Assembly: GCF_030143245.1 (NCBI RefSeq) | Contig: NZ_JARJNS010000002.1 | Span: forward strand, 434,001-498,000 | Origin: Rhabdaerophilum sp. SD176 | GTDB lineage: Bacteria > Pseudomonadota > Alphaproteobacteria > Rhizobiales > Beijerinckiaceae | DNA: 64,000 nt | Direction: 5' to 3' | Part shown: positions 8,370 through 18,040 of the stretch, piece by piece | Layout of the letters: each line of letters starts with the position of its first letter | Position numbering within the stretch: position 1 is the stretch's first letter | Notes under the pieces: model-generated | The model's input: only the letters and a program-made list of their open reading frames with translations | Databases searched by the model: none | Told to the model about the DNA's origin: nothing | Translations under genes and position numbers: made by a program

Positions 8370-9677
8370 ATGGCTGAGCATCATTCCACCTATGTGCCCA
8401 AGACCGGGTTCGAGCGTTGGCTCGATGCCCGCCTGCCGATCGTCCGGCTGATGCACGATTCCGCCGTATCCTATCCGGTGCCGCGGAACCTGAACTATTT
8501 CTGGACCTTCGGCGGCATCCTCATGTTCATGCTGGTGTCGCAGATCGTCACCGGCATCGTGCTGGTCATGCATTACACGCCGCATGTCGATTATGCGTTC
8601 CAGTCGGTCGAGCACATCATGCGCGACGTGAATTACGGCTGGCTGATGCGCTACATGCATGCCAACGGCGCGTCGATGTTCTTCATCGCCGTCTATATCC
8701 ACATCTTCCGCGGCATGTTCTACGGCTCGTACAAGGCCCCGCGCGAGGTGCTCTGGATCCTCGGTGTCGTCATCTTCCTGCTGATGATGGCCACGGCCTT
8801 CCTCGGCTACGTGCTGCCCTGGGGCCAGATGAGCTTCTGGGGTGCGACCGTCATCACCAACCTGTTCTCGGCCATTCCGGTGGTCGGCGAGGCCATCGTG
8901 GTCTGGCTCTGGGGCGGCTACTCCGTCGACAACCCGACGCTGAACCGCTTCTTCTCGCTGCATTACCTGCTGCCGTTCATGATCTTCGGCGTGGTCATCC
9001 TCCATGTCTGGGCGCTGCATCATGTCGGCCAGAACAACCCGTCGGGCGTCGAGGTGAAGAACTACAAGAAAGATACGGTGCCGTTTACCCCGTATGCGAC
9101 CGTGAAGGACCTGTTCGCCATGGTCTGCTTCATGATCTTCTTCGCGTGGTTCGTGTTCTACCAGCCCAATTTCCTCGGCCATGCGGATAACTACATCCCG
9201 GCCGATCCGCTGAAGACGCCGGCACATATCGTTCCGGAATGGTACTTCCTGCCGTTCTACGGCATCCTGCGCGCCATCCCGGACAAGCTCGGCGGCGTTG
9301 TGGCGATGTTCGCCTCGATCGCGATCCTCGCCTTCCTGCCGTGGCTCGACACGTCGAAGGTGCGCTCGGGCAAGTATCGCCCGTGGTTCCAGTTCGCCTT
9401 CTGGACGTTCGTGATCGTGTCCGTGCTGCTCGGCTATACCGGCTCGCAGCCGACCGACAAGGTTGTGCTGGCGATCGGCGGACAGACCCGCCTTGACATG
9501 GTCGATTTCGCGCAGATCCTGACCGCGATCTACTTCGCCTATTTCCTCGTGGCGCTGCCGCTGCTCGGCCTGATCGAGAAGCCCAAGGCGCTGCCGGCCT
9601 CGATCGCCGATTCGGTGCTCGGACCGGCGGGGAGCGGCCATATTGCCGGCGCGCATGCGGCGCCGCCCAAGCATTGA
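8370..9677 (+). CDS. petB: Cytochrome b of the bc1 complex
   Basis: A 435-residue integral membrane protein with the eight-helix pattern of cytochrome b. Visible blocks are the first heme-ligand helix ([19 protein letters not shown]), [15 protein letters not shown] near the Qo site and the PEWY motif in [17 protein letters not shown], which defines the quinol-oxidation pocket. The paired histidines that hold hemes bL and bH are present. Unlike Bradyrhizobium fbcH, cytochrome b and c1 are separate genes here. The start is 24 bp after petA, and petC follows after 19 bp. Confidence 0.97.
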   Translation: MAEHHSTYVPKTGFERWLDARLPIVRLMHDSAVSYPVPRNLNYFWTFGGILMFMLVSQIVTGIVLVMHYTPHVDYAFQSVEHIMRDVNYGWLMRYMHANGASMFFIAVYIHIFRGMFYGSYKAPREVLWILGVVIFLLMMATAFLGYVLPWGQMSFWGATVITNLFSAIPVVGEAIVVWLWGGYSVDNPTLNRFFSLHYLLPFMIFGVVILHVWALHHVGQNNPSGVEVKNYKKDTVPFTPYATVKDLFAMVCFMIFFAWFVFYQPNFLGHADNYIPADPLKTPAHIVPEWYFLPFYGILRAIPDKLGGVVAMFASIAILAFLPWLDTSKVRSGKYRPWFQFAFWTFVIVSVLLGYTGSQPTDKVVLAIGGQTRLDMVDFAQILTAIYFAYFLVALPLLGLIEKPKALPASIADSVLGPAGSGHIAGAHAAPPKH

Positions 9678-9696
9678 GGACGGGAAGGAACCTATC

Positions 9697-10569
9697 ATGA
9701 CGACGTCTTCTCGTTTCCTGCTCGCGGCCCTCGCCCTTTCGGGCCTTGCCGCTCTCGCCCAGCCGGCCCTCGCGGCCGGCGGTGCGGAAAAGCCGCCGCG
9801 CCAGAACTGGACCTTCTCCGGTCCGTTCGGCATGTTTGACCGGGCGCAGCTCCAGCGCGGCTTCAAGGTCTATCGCGAGGTCTGCGCCTCGTGCCATGGC
9901 CTTGAAAAGCTTTCGTTCCGCAACCTGTCGCAGCCGGGCGGCCCGGGCTTCACCGACGGGCAGGTCAAGACGCTGGCGGCCGAGTACAAGGTGATGGACG
10001 GCCCGAACGAATCCGGCGAGATGTTCGAACGGCCGGCGCGCCCGTCTGACCGTTTCCCGAAGCCGTTCCCGAATTCGGAAGCGGCCAAGGCGGCGAATAA
10101 CGGCGCTGTCCCGCCGGATTTCTCTGTGATCGCCAAGGCCCGCACCTATGAGCGCGGCTTCCCGCTGTACCTTCTCGACGTCATCACCCAGTACCAGGAG
10201 CAGGGCGTGGACTACATCACCGCGCTGCTGCTCGGCTACGAGGAGCCGCCGCAGGGCGTGACGGTGGAGGCGGGCCTGCACTGGAACCGGTACTTCCCCG
10301 GCAACAAGATCGCCATGGGCAATCCGCTGGTGGCCGTGTTCGACGATGCCGGCAAGCCGCATGATCCGGGCTTCTACACCGATGGAACGCCGGTCACGCG
10401 CGAGCAGGTAGCCCGCGATGTCACGGCGTTCCTGATGTGGGCAGCCGAACCGAAGATGGAAGAGCGCAAGCAGACCGGCACGAAGGTCATGCTTTGGCTG
10501 ATCCTGCTGGCTGGCCTGCTCTATCTCACCAAGAAGCGGATCTGGTCGCGGCTTGAGGGTGCGCACTGA
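9697..10569 (+). CDS. petC: Cytochrome c1 of the bc1 complex
   Basis: A 290-residue protein with a Sec signal peptide ending near ALA at residues 25-27. The CASCH heme c motif is at residues 63-67. The axial methionine region reads NKIAMGNPLVAVF, where many homologues have IAMPxPL. A C-terminal anchor helix (KVMLWLILLAGLLYLT) ends in basic residues. Cytochrome c1 accepts electrons from the Rieske protein and passes them to soluble or membrane cytochrome c. It closes petABC and is followed by a strong intrinsic terminator. Confidence 0.96.
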   Translation: MTTSSRFLLAALALSGLAALAQPALAAGGAEKPPRQNWTFSGPFGMFDRAQLQRGFKVYREVCASCHGLEKLSFRNLSQPGGPGFTDGQVKTLAAEYKVMDGPNESGEMFERPARPSDRFPKPFPNSEAAKAANNGAVPPDFSVIAKARTYERGFPLYLLDVITQYQEQGVDYITALLLGYEEPPQGVTVEAGLHWNRYFPGNKIAMGNPLVAVFDDAGKPHDPGFYTDGTPVTREQVARDVTAFLMWAAEPKMEERKQTGTKVMLWLILLAGLLYLTKKRIWSRLEGAH

Positions 10570-10591
10570 GCCCTTCCCGCGGGAGGGATTG

Positions 10592-10615
10592 AAAAGGGGC
10601 TTCGGCCCCTTTTTT
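10592..10615 (+). terminator. Rho-independent terminator of petABC
   Basis: The stem GGGGC (10596-10600), loop TTCG and arm GCCCC (10605-10609) are followed by six T residues, and the flanking A and T runs can extend the pairing. It starts 22 bp after the petC stop. Confidence 0.93.
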
Positions 10616-10692
10616 CATGCGTGTTTCCCGCTTGCCAAGGCCGCCGCAGGACGTGACAAAGGGATGACGATCCCCTGACGGAACGACGAGTG

Positions 10693-11223
10693 ATGGACTT
10701 CCTGCGCAATACGATCCGCACCATTCCGGATTATCCGAAACCCGGCATCCAGTTCCGGGATATTTCGACCCTTCTCGGCAATCCGCGCGCCTTCCGCAGG
10801 GCCGTGGACGAGCTGGTCCAGCCCTATGCCGGTGCGCGGGTGGACAAGGTTGCGGGGATCGAGGCCCGCGGCTTCATCCTCGGCGGCGCGGTGGCGCATC
10901 AGCTGTCCTGCGGCTTCGTGCCGATCCGCAAGAAGGGCAAGCTGCCGCATCGCACTGTTTCGATTTCCTATGCGCTGGAATACGGAACGGACGAGATGGA
11001 GATCCATCTCGATGCGGTCGCGCCCGGCGAGAAGGTTATTCTCGTCGATGACCTGATCGCCACCGGCGGCACAGCCACCGCGGCGGTGCAGCTGCTCCAG
11101 AAGATCGGGGCGGAGGTCGAAGCCGCCTGCTTCGTGATCGACCTGCCGGAACTGGGCGGGCGGGCGAAGATCGAGGCGCTCGGCGTGCCGGTGCGCACGC
11201 TTGTCGCCTTTGACGGGCATTGA
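10693..11223 (+). CDS. apt: Adenine phosphoribosyltransferase
   Basis: A 176-residue type I phosphoribosyltransferase. The PRPP-binding motif is [14 protein letters not shown], and the N-terminal part has [16 protein letters not shown], typical of Apt. The enzyme salvages adenine to AMP using PRPP. The start is either GTG at 10690 or the adjacent ATG at 10693; the ATG is listed, and the difference is one residue. It follows the petABC terminator, so it has its own promoter. It ends 6 bp from the convergent MTA/SAH nucleosidase gene, whose reaction releases adenine: a suggestive neighbour, though on the other strand. Confidence 0.95.
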   Translation: MDFLRNTIRTIPDYPKPGIQFRDISTLLGNPRAFRRAVDELVQPYAGARVDKVAGIEARGFILGGAVAHQLSCGFVPIRKKGKLPHRTVSISYALEYGTDEMEIHLDAVAPGEKVILVDDLIATGGTATAAVQLLQKIGAEVEAACFVIDLPELGGRAKIEALGVPVRTLVAFDGH

Positions 11224-11229
11224 ACGGAT

Positions 11230-11862
11230 TCAGGCGGCGAGCAGCAGGGTTTCCAGCCGGTCGATGATGGCCGCCATTTCCCTGTCGAGATGGCCGAGAA
11301 GGGCTGTCCAGTCGTTGTAATGCCGCAACTCCTCGGCGCCATCCGAAATGCCGCGCAGGCCGATCATCGGCACGCCGAAATGCTGGCAGGCGCGCAGGAC
11401 GGCATAGGTTTCCATATCGACCATCTCTGCATCGATCGCGTCATAGGCCGGGCCGGAGACGATGTTGGCGCCGGTGGAAAGCCGTGCGGCCGGCACCTCC
11501 CGCAAGCGCAATGGCAGGGCCAGTTCGGCCGGCAGGTCAAGAAACGGCGTGCGACCCTTCTCGAAGCCGAGCGGCGAGGCATCCATGTCGCGGTAGGAAA
11601 CCGCGCTCACCTGATAGATCGCCCCCTGTTCAAGCCGCCGGGAGCCGGCCGACCCGAGCGAGAGTACCAGATCGGGCAGGCCCTGATGATCAAGGCAATC
11701 CTGCAGGGCGCGAGTCGTGCCGATCGCCGCCTCGACGGGGCCGAGTCCGGTGATGACCGGCGTGATGCGTTGTTGCAGGGCCGGGCCGTATTCGACGGTG
11801 GCGGCCATGACGACGAGGATCCGATGGCCGGATGTCTGCAGCAGGCGCGGCGCGGGCGTCAT
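11230..11862 (-). CDS. 5'-methylthioadenosine/S-adenosylhomocysteine nucleosidase family protein
   Basis: A 210-residue PNP/UDP-family nucleosidase. MVDMETYAVLRAC holds the Met-Glu pair that contacts the ribose, and LRGISDGAEE holds the catalytic aspartate that protonates adenine. The reaction would release adenine from methylthioadenosine or S-adenosylhomocysteine. The N-terminal part (HRILVVMAATVEYGPAL) departs from the E. coli Mtn pattern, which fits a divergent clade, so the exact substrate is uncertain. The start overlaps the stop of the upstream MaoC-domain gene by 4 bp, so the two are co-translated, an unusual pairing. Adenine released here could be used by Apt, encoded convergently 6 bp away. 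Confidence 0.82.
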   Translation of the reverse strand: MTPAPRLLQTSGHRILVVMAATVEYGPALQQRITPVITGLGPVEAAIGTTRALQDCLDHQGLPDLVLSLGSAGSRRLEQGAIYQVSAVSYRDMDASPLGFEKGRTPFLDLPAELALPLRLREVPAARLSTGANIVSGPAYDAIDAEMVDMETYAVLRACQHFGVPMIGLRGISDGAEELRHYNDWTALLGHLDREMAAIIDRLETLLLAA

Positions 11863-12836
11863 TCGCGGGTTCCCCAGAATACGGCGCCGGTAAAGGCGAA
11901 GACGGGAATCCCGTTCTGGTTGATGGCGTAATTGCGCTGGGTGACGATGCCCCAGCCCGGCTTTGACTGCGAGGGCCGCGCTTCGAGGATCCTTGCAAAA
12001 TAGGTCAGCCTGTCGCCAGCGAGGACAGGGCGAATCCAGTGCAGGTCGGTAAAACCGAAGCCAGGGCCACGCTTCGGCAAGGCCGCCTCTCTCTCACGAT
12101 CCTGCCAGAAGCGGATCACCGTACCCATCCAGGCCGAGGCGGTGTGCCAGCCGGAGGCGGAGAGACCGCCGAAATGGCTGTTGCGGCCGGCTTCCTCCGA
12201 CAGGTGGAATTCCTGCGGATCATAGCGTCGGGCAAAGCGAAGCATGACATCCGGCGTGAAGTCGTAGGTGCCGAAGCGGATGATCATGCCTGGCCGGATT
12301 TCCTCGACCGGACCGAACCGTGTGACATTCGCTTCAGGCAGGAAAGTTTCGGCGGGAGGGCGGGCAATGGCAGTCGGTGCGGCTTCGACCAGGCCCGGCT
12401 CACGGCGGCCCATCATGATCAGGTTGGTCTGCTCGAGAACCAGCTCGTCCTCCTGGTTATGCAGGTCGAACCGGTATTGCACGAAGCCGCGATCCGGCTT
12501 GCTGGAGGAAGGCTTGCGATCAAGGATATGCATGCGTCCGGTCAGCGTGTCGCCGGCGCGGACGGGCCGGGCCCATCTGAGGTTCGAGACACCGGGCGAG
12601 CCCATGCCGGCCGAATTCAGGATGAAGTGATCGGCCATCAGGCGCATATTGGCCGAGCAGGTATACCAGCCGGAGGCGATCACACCGCCCATGCGCCGGG
12701 CCTGTTCGGAAGCCGCATCCAGATGCATGGGCTGGGGGTCGAATTCCGCGGCGAAAGCGAGCATCTCGTCTTCGCGGATCGTGATCGAGCCATAGGCTTC
12801 CGAGGTTCCGACCTCGAAATCTTCGAAATAGCGCAT
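11859..12836 (-). CDS. Tandem MaoC-like hotdog dehydratase
   Basis: A 325-residue protein with two MaoC-like hotdog halves. The first spans roughly residues 1-150 (MRYFEDFEVG, then FDPQPMHLD and GVIASGWYT). The second spans about 175-325 (IRFGTYDFTPDVMLRFAR, RYDPQEFHL and GLSASGWHT). Each half carries the Asp...His hydratase-type pattern. Family members hydrate or dehydrate acyl-CoA thioesters, including mesaconyl-CoA-type or beta-hydroxyacyl-CoA substrates. The ATG at 12836 follows CCGGAGAG and gives the usual MaoC start; the frame stays open further upstream without a better start. It overlaps the nucleosidase gene downstream. The substrate is not deducible from sequence. Confidence 0.85.
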   Translation of the reverse strand: MRYFEDFEVGTSEAYGSITIREDEMLAFAAEFDPQPMHLDAASEQARRMGGVIASGWYTCSANMRLMADHFILNSAGMGSPGVSNLRWARPVRAGDTLTGRMHILDRKPSSSKPDRGFVQYRFDLHNQEDELVLEQTNLIMMGRREPGLVEAAPTAIARPPAETFLPEANVTRFGPVEEIRPGMIIRFGTYDFTPDVMLRFARRYDPQEFHLSEEAGRNSHFGGLSASGWHTASAWMGTVIRFWQDREREAALPKRGPGFGFTDLHWIRPVLAGDRLTYFARILEARPSQSKPGWGIVTQRNYAINQNGIPVFAFTGAVFWGTRE

Positions 12837-12883
12837 TCTCTCCGGTCCATGCGGAAGGACCGGTGGGAGGGCCGCGCCGGTCG

Positions 12884-13096
12884 TCAGGAAAACAGGATCT
12901 TCAAGCCATACACGCTTGCCAGCCCGAGGGCGAGGGTGGAGACAAGGGCGAAGGATAGAAGTGCGCCCTCGAAAAAGCCCCTGATCCATTCCCGCGGGAC
13001 CATTTCGAGCGCGGTCCAGAGGAAGACGAAGGGAAAGAGCAGCACCATCAAGGCACGGTAATAGACCGAACGGATTTCAGCGACGATCACAGCCAT
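12884..13096 (-). CDS. Small hypothetical membrane protein
   Basis: A 70-residue protein, listed from the ATG at 13096 because GGGAGGT sits just upstream on the minus strand. It has two hydrophobic segments: YRALMVLLFPFVFLWTAL and ALLSFALVSTLALGLASVYG, separated by a short charged loop (EMVPREWIRG). No family is recognised. It lies 47 bp upstream of the MaoC-domain gene and may share its transcript. Composition matches its neighbours, with no sign of recent transfer. Confidence 0.65.
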   Translation of the reverse strand: MAVIVAEIRSVYYRALMVLLFPFVFLWTALEMVPREWIRGFFEGALLSFALVSTLALGLASVYGLKILFS

Positions 13097-13185
13097 GACC
13101 ACCTCCCGAGGGTTTCCCGGGAGATAGACTAAAGTCGAATTGGTTAATGACAAGCTGCGATTTGCCTGGCTCCGGGCTATGCCGG

Positions 13186-14283
13186 TCAGTTGGCGAAGCG
13201 GAAATGGAGCACGTCACCGTCCGCGACGACATATTCCTTGCCTTCGAGACGGAACTTCCCGGCATCGCGCGCGCCGGCTTCGCCCTTGAGCGTGACGTAA
13301 TCCTCGTAGGCCACCGTTTCGGCGCGGATGAAGCCCTTCTCGAAATCCGTGTGGATCACGCCTGCCGCTTGTGGCGCCTTCGTGCCGGCCATCACCGTCC
13401 AGGCGCGCGCTTCCTTCGGGCCGACCGTGAAATAGGTGATCAGGCCGAGCAGGGCATAGCCTTCCCGGATCACGCGGTTGAGGCCGGGTTCCTCGAGGCC
13501 GATCGCCTCGAGATAGTCGCGCTGCTCGTCCGGCGCGAGGACGGCGATCTCGCTCTCGATCTTGGCGGAAACCACGACGGCGCGAGCGCCTTCCTCCTTC
13601 GCCCGCTGGAAGACGCGGGCCGAGAAGGCATTGCCCTGGTCGGCGGAGGCTTCCTCGACATTGCAGACATAAAGGACCGGCTTGGCCGTCAGCAGGCCGA
13701 GCATGTCGAAGGCCTTTGCCTCGGCCGGCTTGATCTCGACCAGCCGCGCCGGTTTGCCCTCGCGCAGCAGCACAAGCGCGCGGCTCATCAGGTCGAAGGT
13801 CTCTTTCGCCTCCTTGTCGTTGCCCTTGGCCTTCTTCTCGATGGCAATGATGCGCTTCTCGAGGCTGTCGAGATCGGCGAGCATCAGTTCCGTCTCGATC
13901 GTCTCGATATCCGCGATCGGGTCGATTTTGCCTTCGACATGGGTGATGTCGGAATCCTCGAAGCAGCGGACCACATGCGCGATGGCATCCACCTCGCGGA
14001 TATTGGCGAGGAACTGGTTGCCGAGGCCCTCACCCTTCGAGGCGCCGCGCACGAGGCCGGCAATGTCAACGAAGGTCAGCCGGGTAGGGATGATCTCCTT
14101 CGAGCCGGCAATGGCGGAGAGCTTTTCCAGCCGGTCATCCGGTACGGCGACATCGCCGACATTGGGCTCGATGGTGCAGAACGGATAATTGGCCGCCTGC
14201 GCCGCCGCGGTCTGAGTCAGGGCGTTGAAGAGGGTCGATTTGCCGACATTCGGCAGGCCGACGATACCGCATTTGAAGCCCAT
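13186..14283 (-). CDS. ychF: Redox-regulated ATPase YchF
   Basis: A 365-residue OBG-family P-loop protein. The P-loop is GLPNVGKST at residues 9-17. The specificity motif is CNVEEAS instead of the NKxD of true GTPases, which is the known reason YchF prefers ATP. DIAGLVRGASKGEGLGNQFL covers the G3 and switch region. The C-terminal TGS-type domain includes AWTVMAGTKAPQAAGVIH and FIRAETVAYEDYV. YchF binds ribosomes and affects translation fidelity and oxidative-stress tolerance. It lies 58 bp downstream of pth; ychF-pth adjacency is very widespread in bacteria. Confidence 0.96.
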   Translation of the reverse strand: MGFKCGIVGLPNVGKSTLFNALTQTAAAQAANYPFCTIEPNVGDVAVPDDRLEKLSAIAGSKEIIPTRLTFVDIAGLVRGASKGEGLGNQFLANIREVDAIAHVVRCFEDSDITHVEGKIDPIADIETIETELMLADLDSLEKRIIAIEKKAKGNDKEAKETFDLMSRALVLLREGKPARLVEIKPAEAKAFDMLGLLTAKPVLYVCNVEEASADQGNAFSARVFQRAKEEGARAVVVSAKIESEIAVLAPDEQRDYLEAIGLEEPGLNRVIREGYALLGLITYFTVGPKEARAWTVMAGTKAPQAAGVIHTDFEKGFIRAETVAYEDYVTLKGEAGARDAGKFRLEGKEYVVADGDVLHFRFAN

Positions 14284-14341
14284 GGCTTGGTCCGCTCAAT
14301 TCTGTGCAGAGAGAAGGAAATCGCGGTCTTTTGACCTTCGA

Positions 14342-14971
14342 TCAGTCCGGAAGTCCAGTCTTTTTCGCGGGGCGGCCGAGGGTTTCCGGGCTGCCATGGC
14401 CGGCCGCCTCCATCGCCAGATGCACCTTGCTCTGGAAGCCGGCCGCATCGCCCGCCAGCAACCGGGGTGCTTCCTCGGCCATGGCGCGGCACAGGCTGTC
14501 AACCCAACCCTCCTCCGCCTTCGCGAAATCATTGAGCACATAGGCATGGACCAGCGCCTTGTCGCCGGGATGGCCGATGCCGAGACGCAGGCGGGGATAC
14601 TCATTGCCGCAATGCGCAGTGATCGAACGCAGCCCGTTATGGCCGGCATTGCCGCCCCCGGTCTTCACGCGCAGCTTGCCGGGTGGCAGGTCGAGTTCGT
14701 CATGGAAGACCAGCACCCGGTCGAGCGGGATCTTGTAGAAGCGCATCGCCTCGCCGACGGCGCGGCCGCTCTCGTTCATGAAGGTGGTGGGTTTCAGCAG
14801 GATGGCGCGGTCGGTCCCGATGGTGATCTCGCTGGCCTCGCCCTGGAACCGGGCGCGCCAGGGCAATCTGCGCCAGCGGCGATGCAGCGCGTCCAGGGCC
14901 ATGAAGCCGATATTGTGCCGATTCCCTGCGTAGCGGGGGCCGGGATTTCCGAGGCCGACGAGAAGATGCAT
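14342..14971 (-). CDS. pth: Peptidyl-tRNA hydrolase
   Basis: A 209-residue protein opening with [20 protein letters not shown], which contains Asn9 and the catalytic His19, equivalents of Asn10 and His20 in the E. coli enzyme. [20 protein letters not shown] holds the catalytic aspartate, and [11 protein letters not shown] is the conserved substrate-binding loop. Pth releases peptides from peptidyl-tRNAs that drop off the ribosome. It lies between rplY and ychF, the standard rplY-pth-ychF order. The C-terminal tail past residue ~190 is variable and basic. Confidence 0.96.
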   Translation of the reverse strand: MHLLVGLGNPGPRYAGNRHNIGFMALDALHRRWRRLPWRARFQGEASEITIGTDRAILLKPTTFMNESGRAVGEAMRFYKIPLDRVLVFHDELDLPPGKLRVKTGGGNAGHNGLRSITAHCGNEYPRLRLGIGHPGDKALVHAYVLNDFAKAEEGWVDSLCRAMAEEAPRLLAGDAAGFQSKVHLAMEAAGHGSPETLGRPAKKTGLPD

Positions 14972-15068
14972 CGCCTGGCTCCGCTCAAGAAAAAGGCTGC
15001 GGCGCGGGACCGCGCGGCAGCCGGGTTGGCAGGGGAGGGCCCGTCAGGGCGCCTCCCTCCGGAAGGGC

Positions 15069-15653
15069 TCAGCCTTCGCCGCCCTTGGCGCCGGTGCCGG
15101 CGATCGTGGCGATGGTGAAGTCACGGTCCGAGATGACCGGCTTGGCACCAGCCGGCAGCTTGACCGCCGAGATGTGGATCGAATCGCCCAGCTTCGCCTT
15201 CGAGACATCGACTTCGATGTATTCCGGGATGCTGTCGGCGGGAACATTGAACTCGACCGTATGGCGGACAAGGTTCAGCGCGCCGCCGGCCTTCAGGCCC
15301 GGCGATACATCCTGGCCGACGACATGGACCGGAATTTCCACACGCACGGTCGCGCCTTCGCCGAGGCGGAGGAAGTCGACATGGATCGGGAAGTCACGGA
15401 CAACGTCGAGCTGATAGTCGCGCGGGATGGCGCGGATCTTCTCGCCTTCGACATCGATATCGAACACGGTCGTCAGGAAGTGACCGGCATAGATCAGCTT
15501 GTTCGTATCCTTGAAGTCGAGCGAGATCGAAACGGGGGGCTGGCCGGCGCCGTAAATGACGGCCGGAACGCGGCCTTCACGACGAACAGCACGGGCGGCC
15601 CCCTTACCGGCCCGCTCACGGCGCGAGGCCGAGAGGTTCTTGATGGTGGACAT
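15069..15653 (-). CDS. rplY: 50S ribosomal protein L25/general stress protein Ctc
   Basis: A 194-residue long-form L25 (CTC type). The N-terminal 5S rRNA-binding domain includes [19 protein letters not shown] and VPAVIYGAG. The C-terminal TL5-like beta domain extends to a glycine-rich end (GTGAKGGEG). The start [10 protein letters not shown] at 15653 has GGAGAATC just upstream; the frame is open further upstream but without family similarity. The protein binds 5S rRNA in the large subunit. It is the first gene of rplY-pth-ychF on the minus strand. Confidence 0.95.
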   Translation of the reverse strand: MSTIKNLSASRRERAGKGAARAVRREGRVPAVIYGAGQPPVSISLDFKDTNKLIYAGHFLTTVFDIDVEGEKIRAIPRDYQLDVVRDFPIHVDFLRLGEGATVRVEIPVHVVGQDVSPGLKAGGALNLVRHTVEFNVPADSIPEYIEVDVSKAKLGDSIHISAVKLPAGAKPVISDRDFTIATIAGTGAKGGEG

Positions 15654-15879
15654 ATGATTCTCCAAAAATGAAAACCGGGGCGCTGGGCCTCGCGTTTGTG
15701 CCGCTTCCTCCAAGGGTGCAAGACCGGCACGCCGGCTCCATAGGCGAAAACCGCTCGCCACGCAACCCGGCGGGACTCATGCAACTTGCCCGGTGCATTG
15801 CCTGCTTGCGGCGCTGGTGCTATCCGGGCGCATTGCTGAAGTGCTGTTTTGTCTTGTCTTTTGCTTTGTGAGGTTTCCG

Positions 15880-16284
15880 ATGTTCAGCCACGTGACCCTT
15901 GGCACGAATGATCTCGATCGTGCCGGTCTGTTCTACGATGCCCTGCTGATGCCTCTCGGCCTGGTGCAGCGCCCCGTTACGCCCGATGGCGGACCGCCCT
16001 CGCTCTGCTGGATCAAGCCCGGGCAGACGCTGCCGCGCCTCAATATCTACCGGCCCTTCAACGGCGCGCCCGCGACGGCCGGAAACGGGGTGATGGTTGC
16101 CTTCGAGGCACCTTCGCCTGCGGCCGTCGATTCCGCCTATGCCGGAGGCATGGCCACGGGCGGAACCTGTGAAGGTGCGCCGGGGCCCCGCCCGCATTAT
16201 GGCGAAGGCTATTACGGGGCCTATCTGCGCGATCCCGACGGCAACAAGCTGCATGTCGTGTTCCGGGGCGATATCCGGGGGTAA
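15880..16284 (+). CDS. VOC family (glyoxalase/bleomycin resistance-like) protein
   Basis: A 134-residue protein built as two beta-alpha-beta-beta-beta modules of the vicinal oxygen chelate superfamily. MFSHVTLGTNDLDRAGLFYD gives the first metal-ligand histidine region. YYGAYLRDPDGNKLHVVF is the typical C-terminal strand pair, with a glutamate position replaced by Lys-Leu-His. Such proteins include glyoxalases, ring-cleaving dioxygenases and resistance proteins; the substrate cannot be told. It stands alone between rplY and a convergent flavoprotein gene. Confidence 0.85.
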   Translation: MFSHVTLGTNDLDRAGLFYDALLMPLGLVQRPVTPDGGPPSLCWIKPGQTLPRLNIYRPFNGAPATAGNGVMVAFEAPSPAAVDSAYAGGMATGGTCEGAPGPRPHYGEGYYGAYLRDPDGNKLHVVFRGDIRG

Positions 16285-16303
16285 CCGGCTGCGCGGCGTA
16301 GCC

Positions 16304-16921
16304 TCAATAGATCGTGCGTTCCATCCGCGCCGGGTATTCCGATTCGTAGGTCTCGGCATCGAAGGCAGGGTCGATCGCCTTCATCATCTCGCCCGTCGAG
16401 GGCAGGGCCGAGCGCGGGATCTGAACCTCCGGGTTCCAGAGCCGCGAACGGACCAGCGCCTTCGGGCATTGCGGGTAGATCGAGTCGACAGCGACCGCGA
16501 TCACCGTCGTCGCCGGGTTGCCGCGCATGGCGAAGCTGGCGCAGAGCTCCGGATCGGCCGAGATCCGGGCGCGGCCATTGACGCGCATCGTGTTGCCGAT
16601 GCCGGGGATCATGAAGAGCAGCGCGATGCGCGGATCGCGAACGAGGTTGCGCAACGTGTCGACGCGGTTGTTGCCGCGCCGGTCAGGGATGAGCAGGGTT
16701 TTCTCGTCGAGGATGCGGACGAAGCCCGCCGGGTCGCCGCGCGGCGAGCAATCCAGCCCTTCCGGCCCGGCCGTCGAGATCACCACGAAGGGCGCGGCCT
16801 CGATGAAGCGGGCATATTCCGGGATGATCCGGTCGATTTCCTTGAGGATCGCGGTCGGGTTGACCGGCGAATAGAGTGCATCCAGCTCGGCAAGGGTGGT
16901 CACGTCGTGGCTGGCGCTCAT
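16304..16921 (-). CDS. Pyridoxamine 5'-phosphate oxidase-family FMN-binding protein (MSMEG_1061-like)
   Basis: A 205-residue split-barrel flavoprotein. PFVVISTAGPEGLDCSPRGD, FVRILDEKTLLIPDRRGNNR and DPRIALLFMIPG make the FMN-binding face seen in PPOX-type proteins of the MSMEG_1061 family. PQCPKALVRSRLW is a characteristic C-terminal segment. These proteins bind FMN or F420 and are predicted oxidoreductases, not vitamin B6 enzymes. It starts 12 bp downstream of prs on the same strand, so the two may be co-transcribed. Confidence 0.82.
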   Translation of the reverse strand: MSASHDVTTLAELDALYSPVNPTAILKEIDRIIPEYARFIEAAPFVVISTAGPEGLDCSPRGDPAGFVRILDEKTLLIPDRRGNNRVDTLRNLVRDPRIALLFMIPGIGNTMRVNGRARISADPELCASFAMRGNPATTVIAVAVDSIYPQCPKALVRSRLWNPEVQIPRSALPSTGEMMKAIDPAFDAETYESEYPARMERTIY

Positions 16922-16933
16922 GCGGCCTCCGGA

Positions 16934-17875
16934 TCAGTCGAACAGGCTGGACACGCTCTCTTCACCGGCCGTCCGCTTGATCGCCTCGCCCAGCAGCGTA
17001 GCCACGGAAATGACGCGGATATTCTTTGCCACGCGCACCGCCTCGGTCGGCTGGATGGAATCGGTCAGGACCAGTTCCTTCAGCTTGGAGGCGGTGATGC
17101 GGGCCACGGCGCCGCCGGAGAGAACGCCATGGGTGATATAGGCGGAGACATCGTGCGCGCCGTTGGCCAGCAGGGCCTCGGCCGCGTTGCAGAGCGTACC
17201 GCCCGAATCGACGATGTCATCGACGAGGATGCAGGAATAACCCTCGACTTCGCCAATGATGTTCATGACTTCCGATTCGCCGGCGCGCGGGCGGCGCTTG
17301 TCGACGATGGCGAGCGGGGCGTTGATGCGGTTGGCCAAAGCGCGGGCACGCACCACGCCGCCGACATCCGGCGAGACGACCATCACCTTGCCGGCCTCGA
17401 AACGGGACTTGATATCCTGCACCATGACCGGGGCGCCGAAGAGATTGTCCACCGGCACGTCGAAGAAGCCCTGGATCTGGGCGGCGTGCAGGTCAAGCGT
17501 CAGCACGCGGTCGGCGCCGGCCTCGGTCATCAGGTTGGCGACCAGCTTGGCCGAGATCGGCGTGCGCGGCGCCGATTTCCGGTCCTGCCTGGCATAGCCG
17601 AAATAGGGCACCACGGCCGTGATGCGCTTGGCCGAAGAGCGACGCAAGGCATCGGTAATGATGAGCAGTTCCATCAGGTGATCGTTGGTTGGGAAGGACG
17701 TCGACTGGATGACGAACACATCCTCGCCGCGCACATTCTCCTGGATCTCGACGAAGATCTCCATGTCGGCGAAACGCCGGACCTGGCACTTGGCCAGAGG
17801 CTGCTGGAGATAAGCGCCGATGGCTTCGGCGAGCGGCCGGTTCGAATTGCCCGCGACGAGCTTGATCTTGTCCAT
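16934..17875 (-). CDS. prs: Ribose-phosphate pyrophosphokinase
   Basis: A 313-residue PRPP synthetase, the usual length. The start [20 protein letters not shown] matches the family; the frame is open upstream but not conserved. [11 protein letters not shown] is represented by [37 protein letters not shown] is the metal and ATP region, and [13 protein letters not shown] is the ribose-5-phosphate/PRPP-binding loop. The enzyme makes PRPP for nucleotide, histidine and tryptophan synthesis and for salvage by Apt, encoded 6 kb away. Confidence 0.97.
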   Translation of the reverse strand: MDKIKLVAGNSNRPLAEAIGAYLQQPLAKCQVRRFADMEIFVEIQENVRGEDVFVIQSTSFPTNDHLMELLIITDALRRSSAKRITAVVPYFGYARQDRKSAPRTPISAKLVANLMTEAGADRVLTLDLHAAQIQGFFDVPVDNLFGAPVMVQDIKSRFEAGKVMVVSPDVGGVVRARALANRINAPLAIVDKRRPRAGESEVMNIIGEVEGYSCILVDDIVDSGGTLCNAAEALLANGAHDVSAYITHGVLSGGAVARITASKLKELVLTDSIQPTEAVRVAKNIRVISVATLLGEAIKRTAGEESVSSLFD

Positions 17876-18040
17876 GATCTCGGTTCCCGCTTGTGCCAGC
17901 CGGCGGCCCCGCACCCCCGAGGCAGGCCAGCCGGAAGTCACGCTGGTAGCGCGCGACGCCGCGCGTTTCAACATGACAGGTCTGTTACAGCACGGGAGAA
18001 CCGGCGTGCGTGGCCAAAAATCAACGCTGGCCGGTGACGG

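Noticed and set aside
8241-9866. A 541-codon frame antisense to petB
   Set aside because: Composition is rich in His, Arg and Asp, the typical mirror of a membrane-protein gene in GC-rich DNA.
15654-15879. Possible RNA gene in the gap upstream of rplY
   Set aside because: I could not fold a tRNA cloverleaf or other known RNA; the gap is most simply two divergent promoters.
16097-18037. A 646-codon plus-strand frame across the PPOX and prs genes
   Set aside because: It runs antisense to two clear genes and lacks any family signature.
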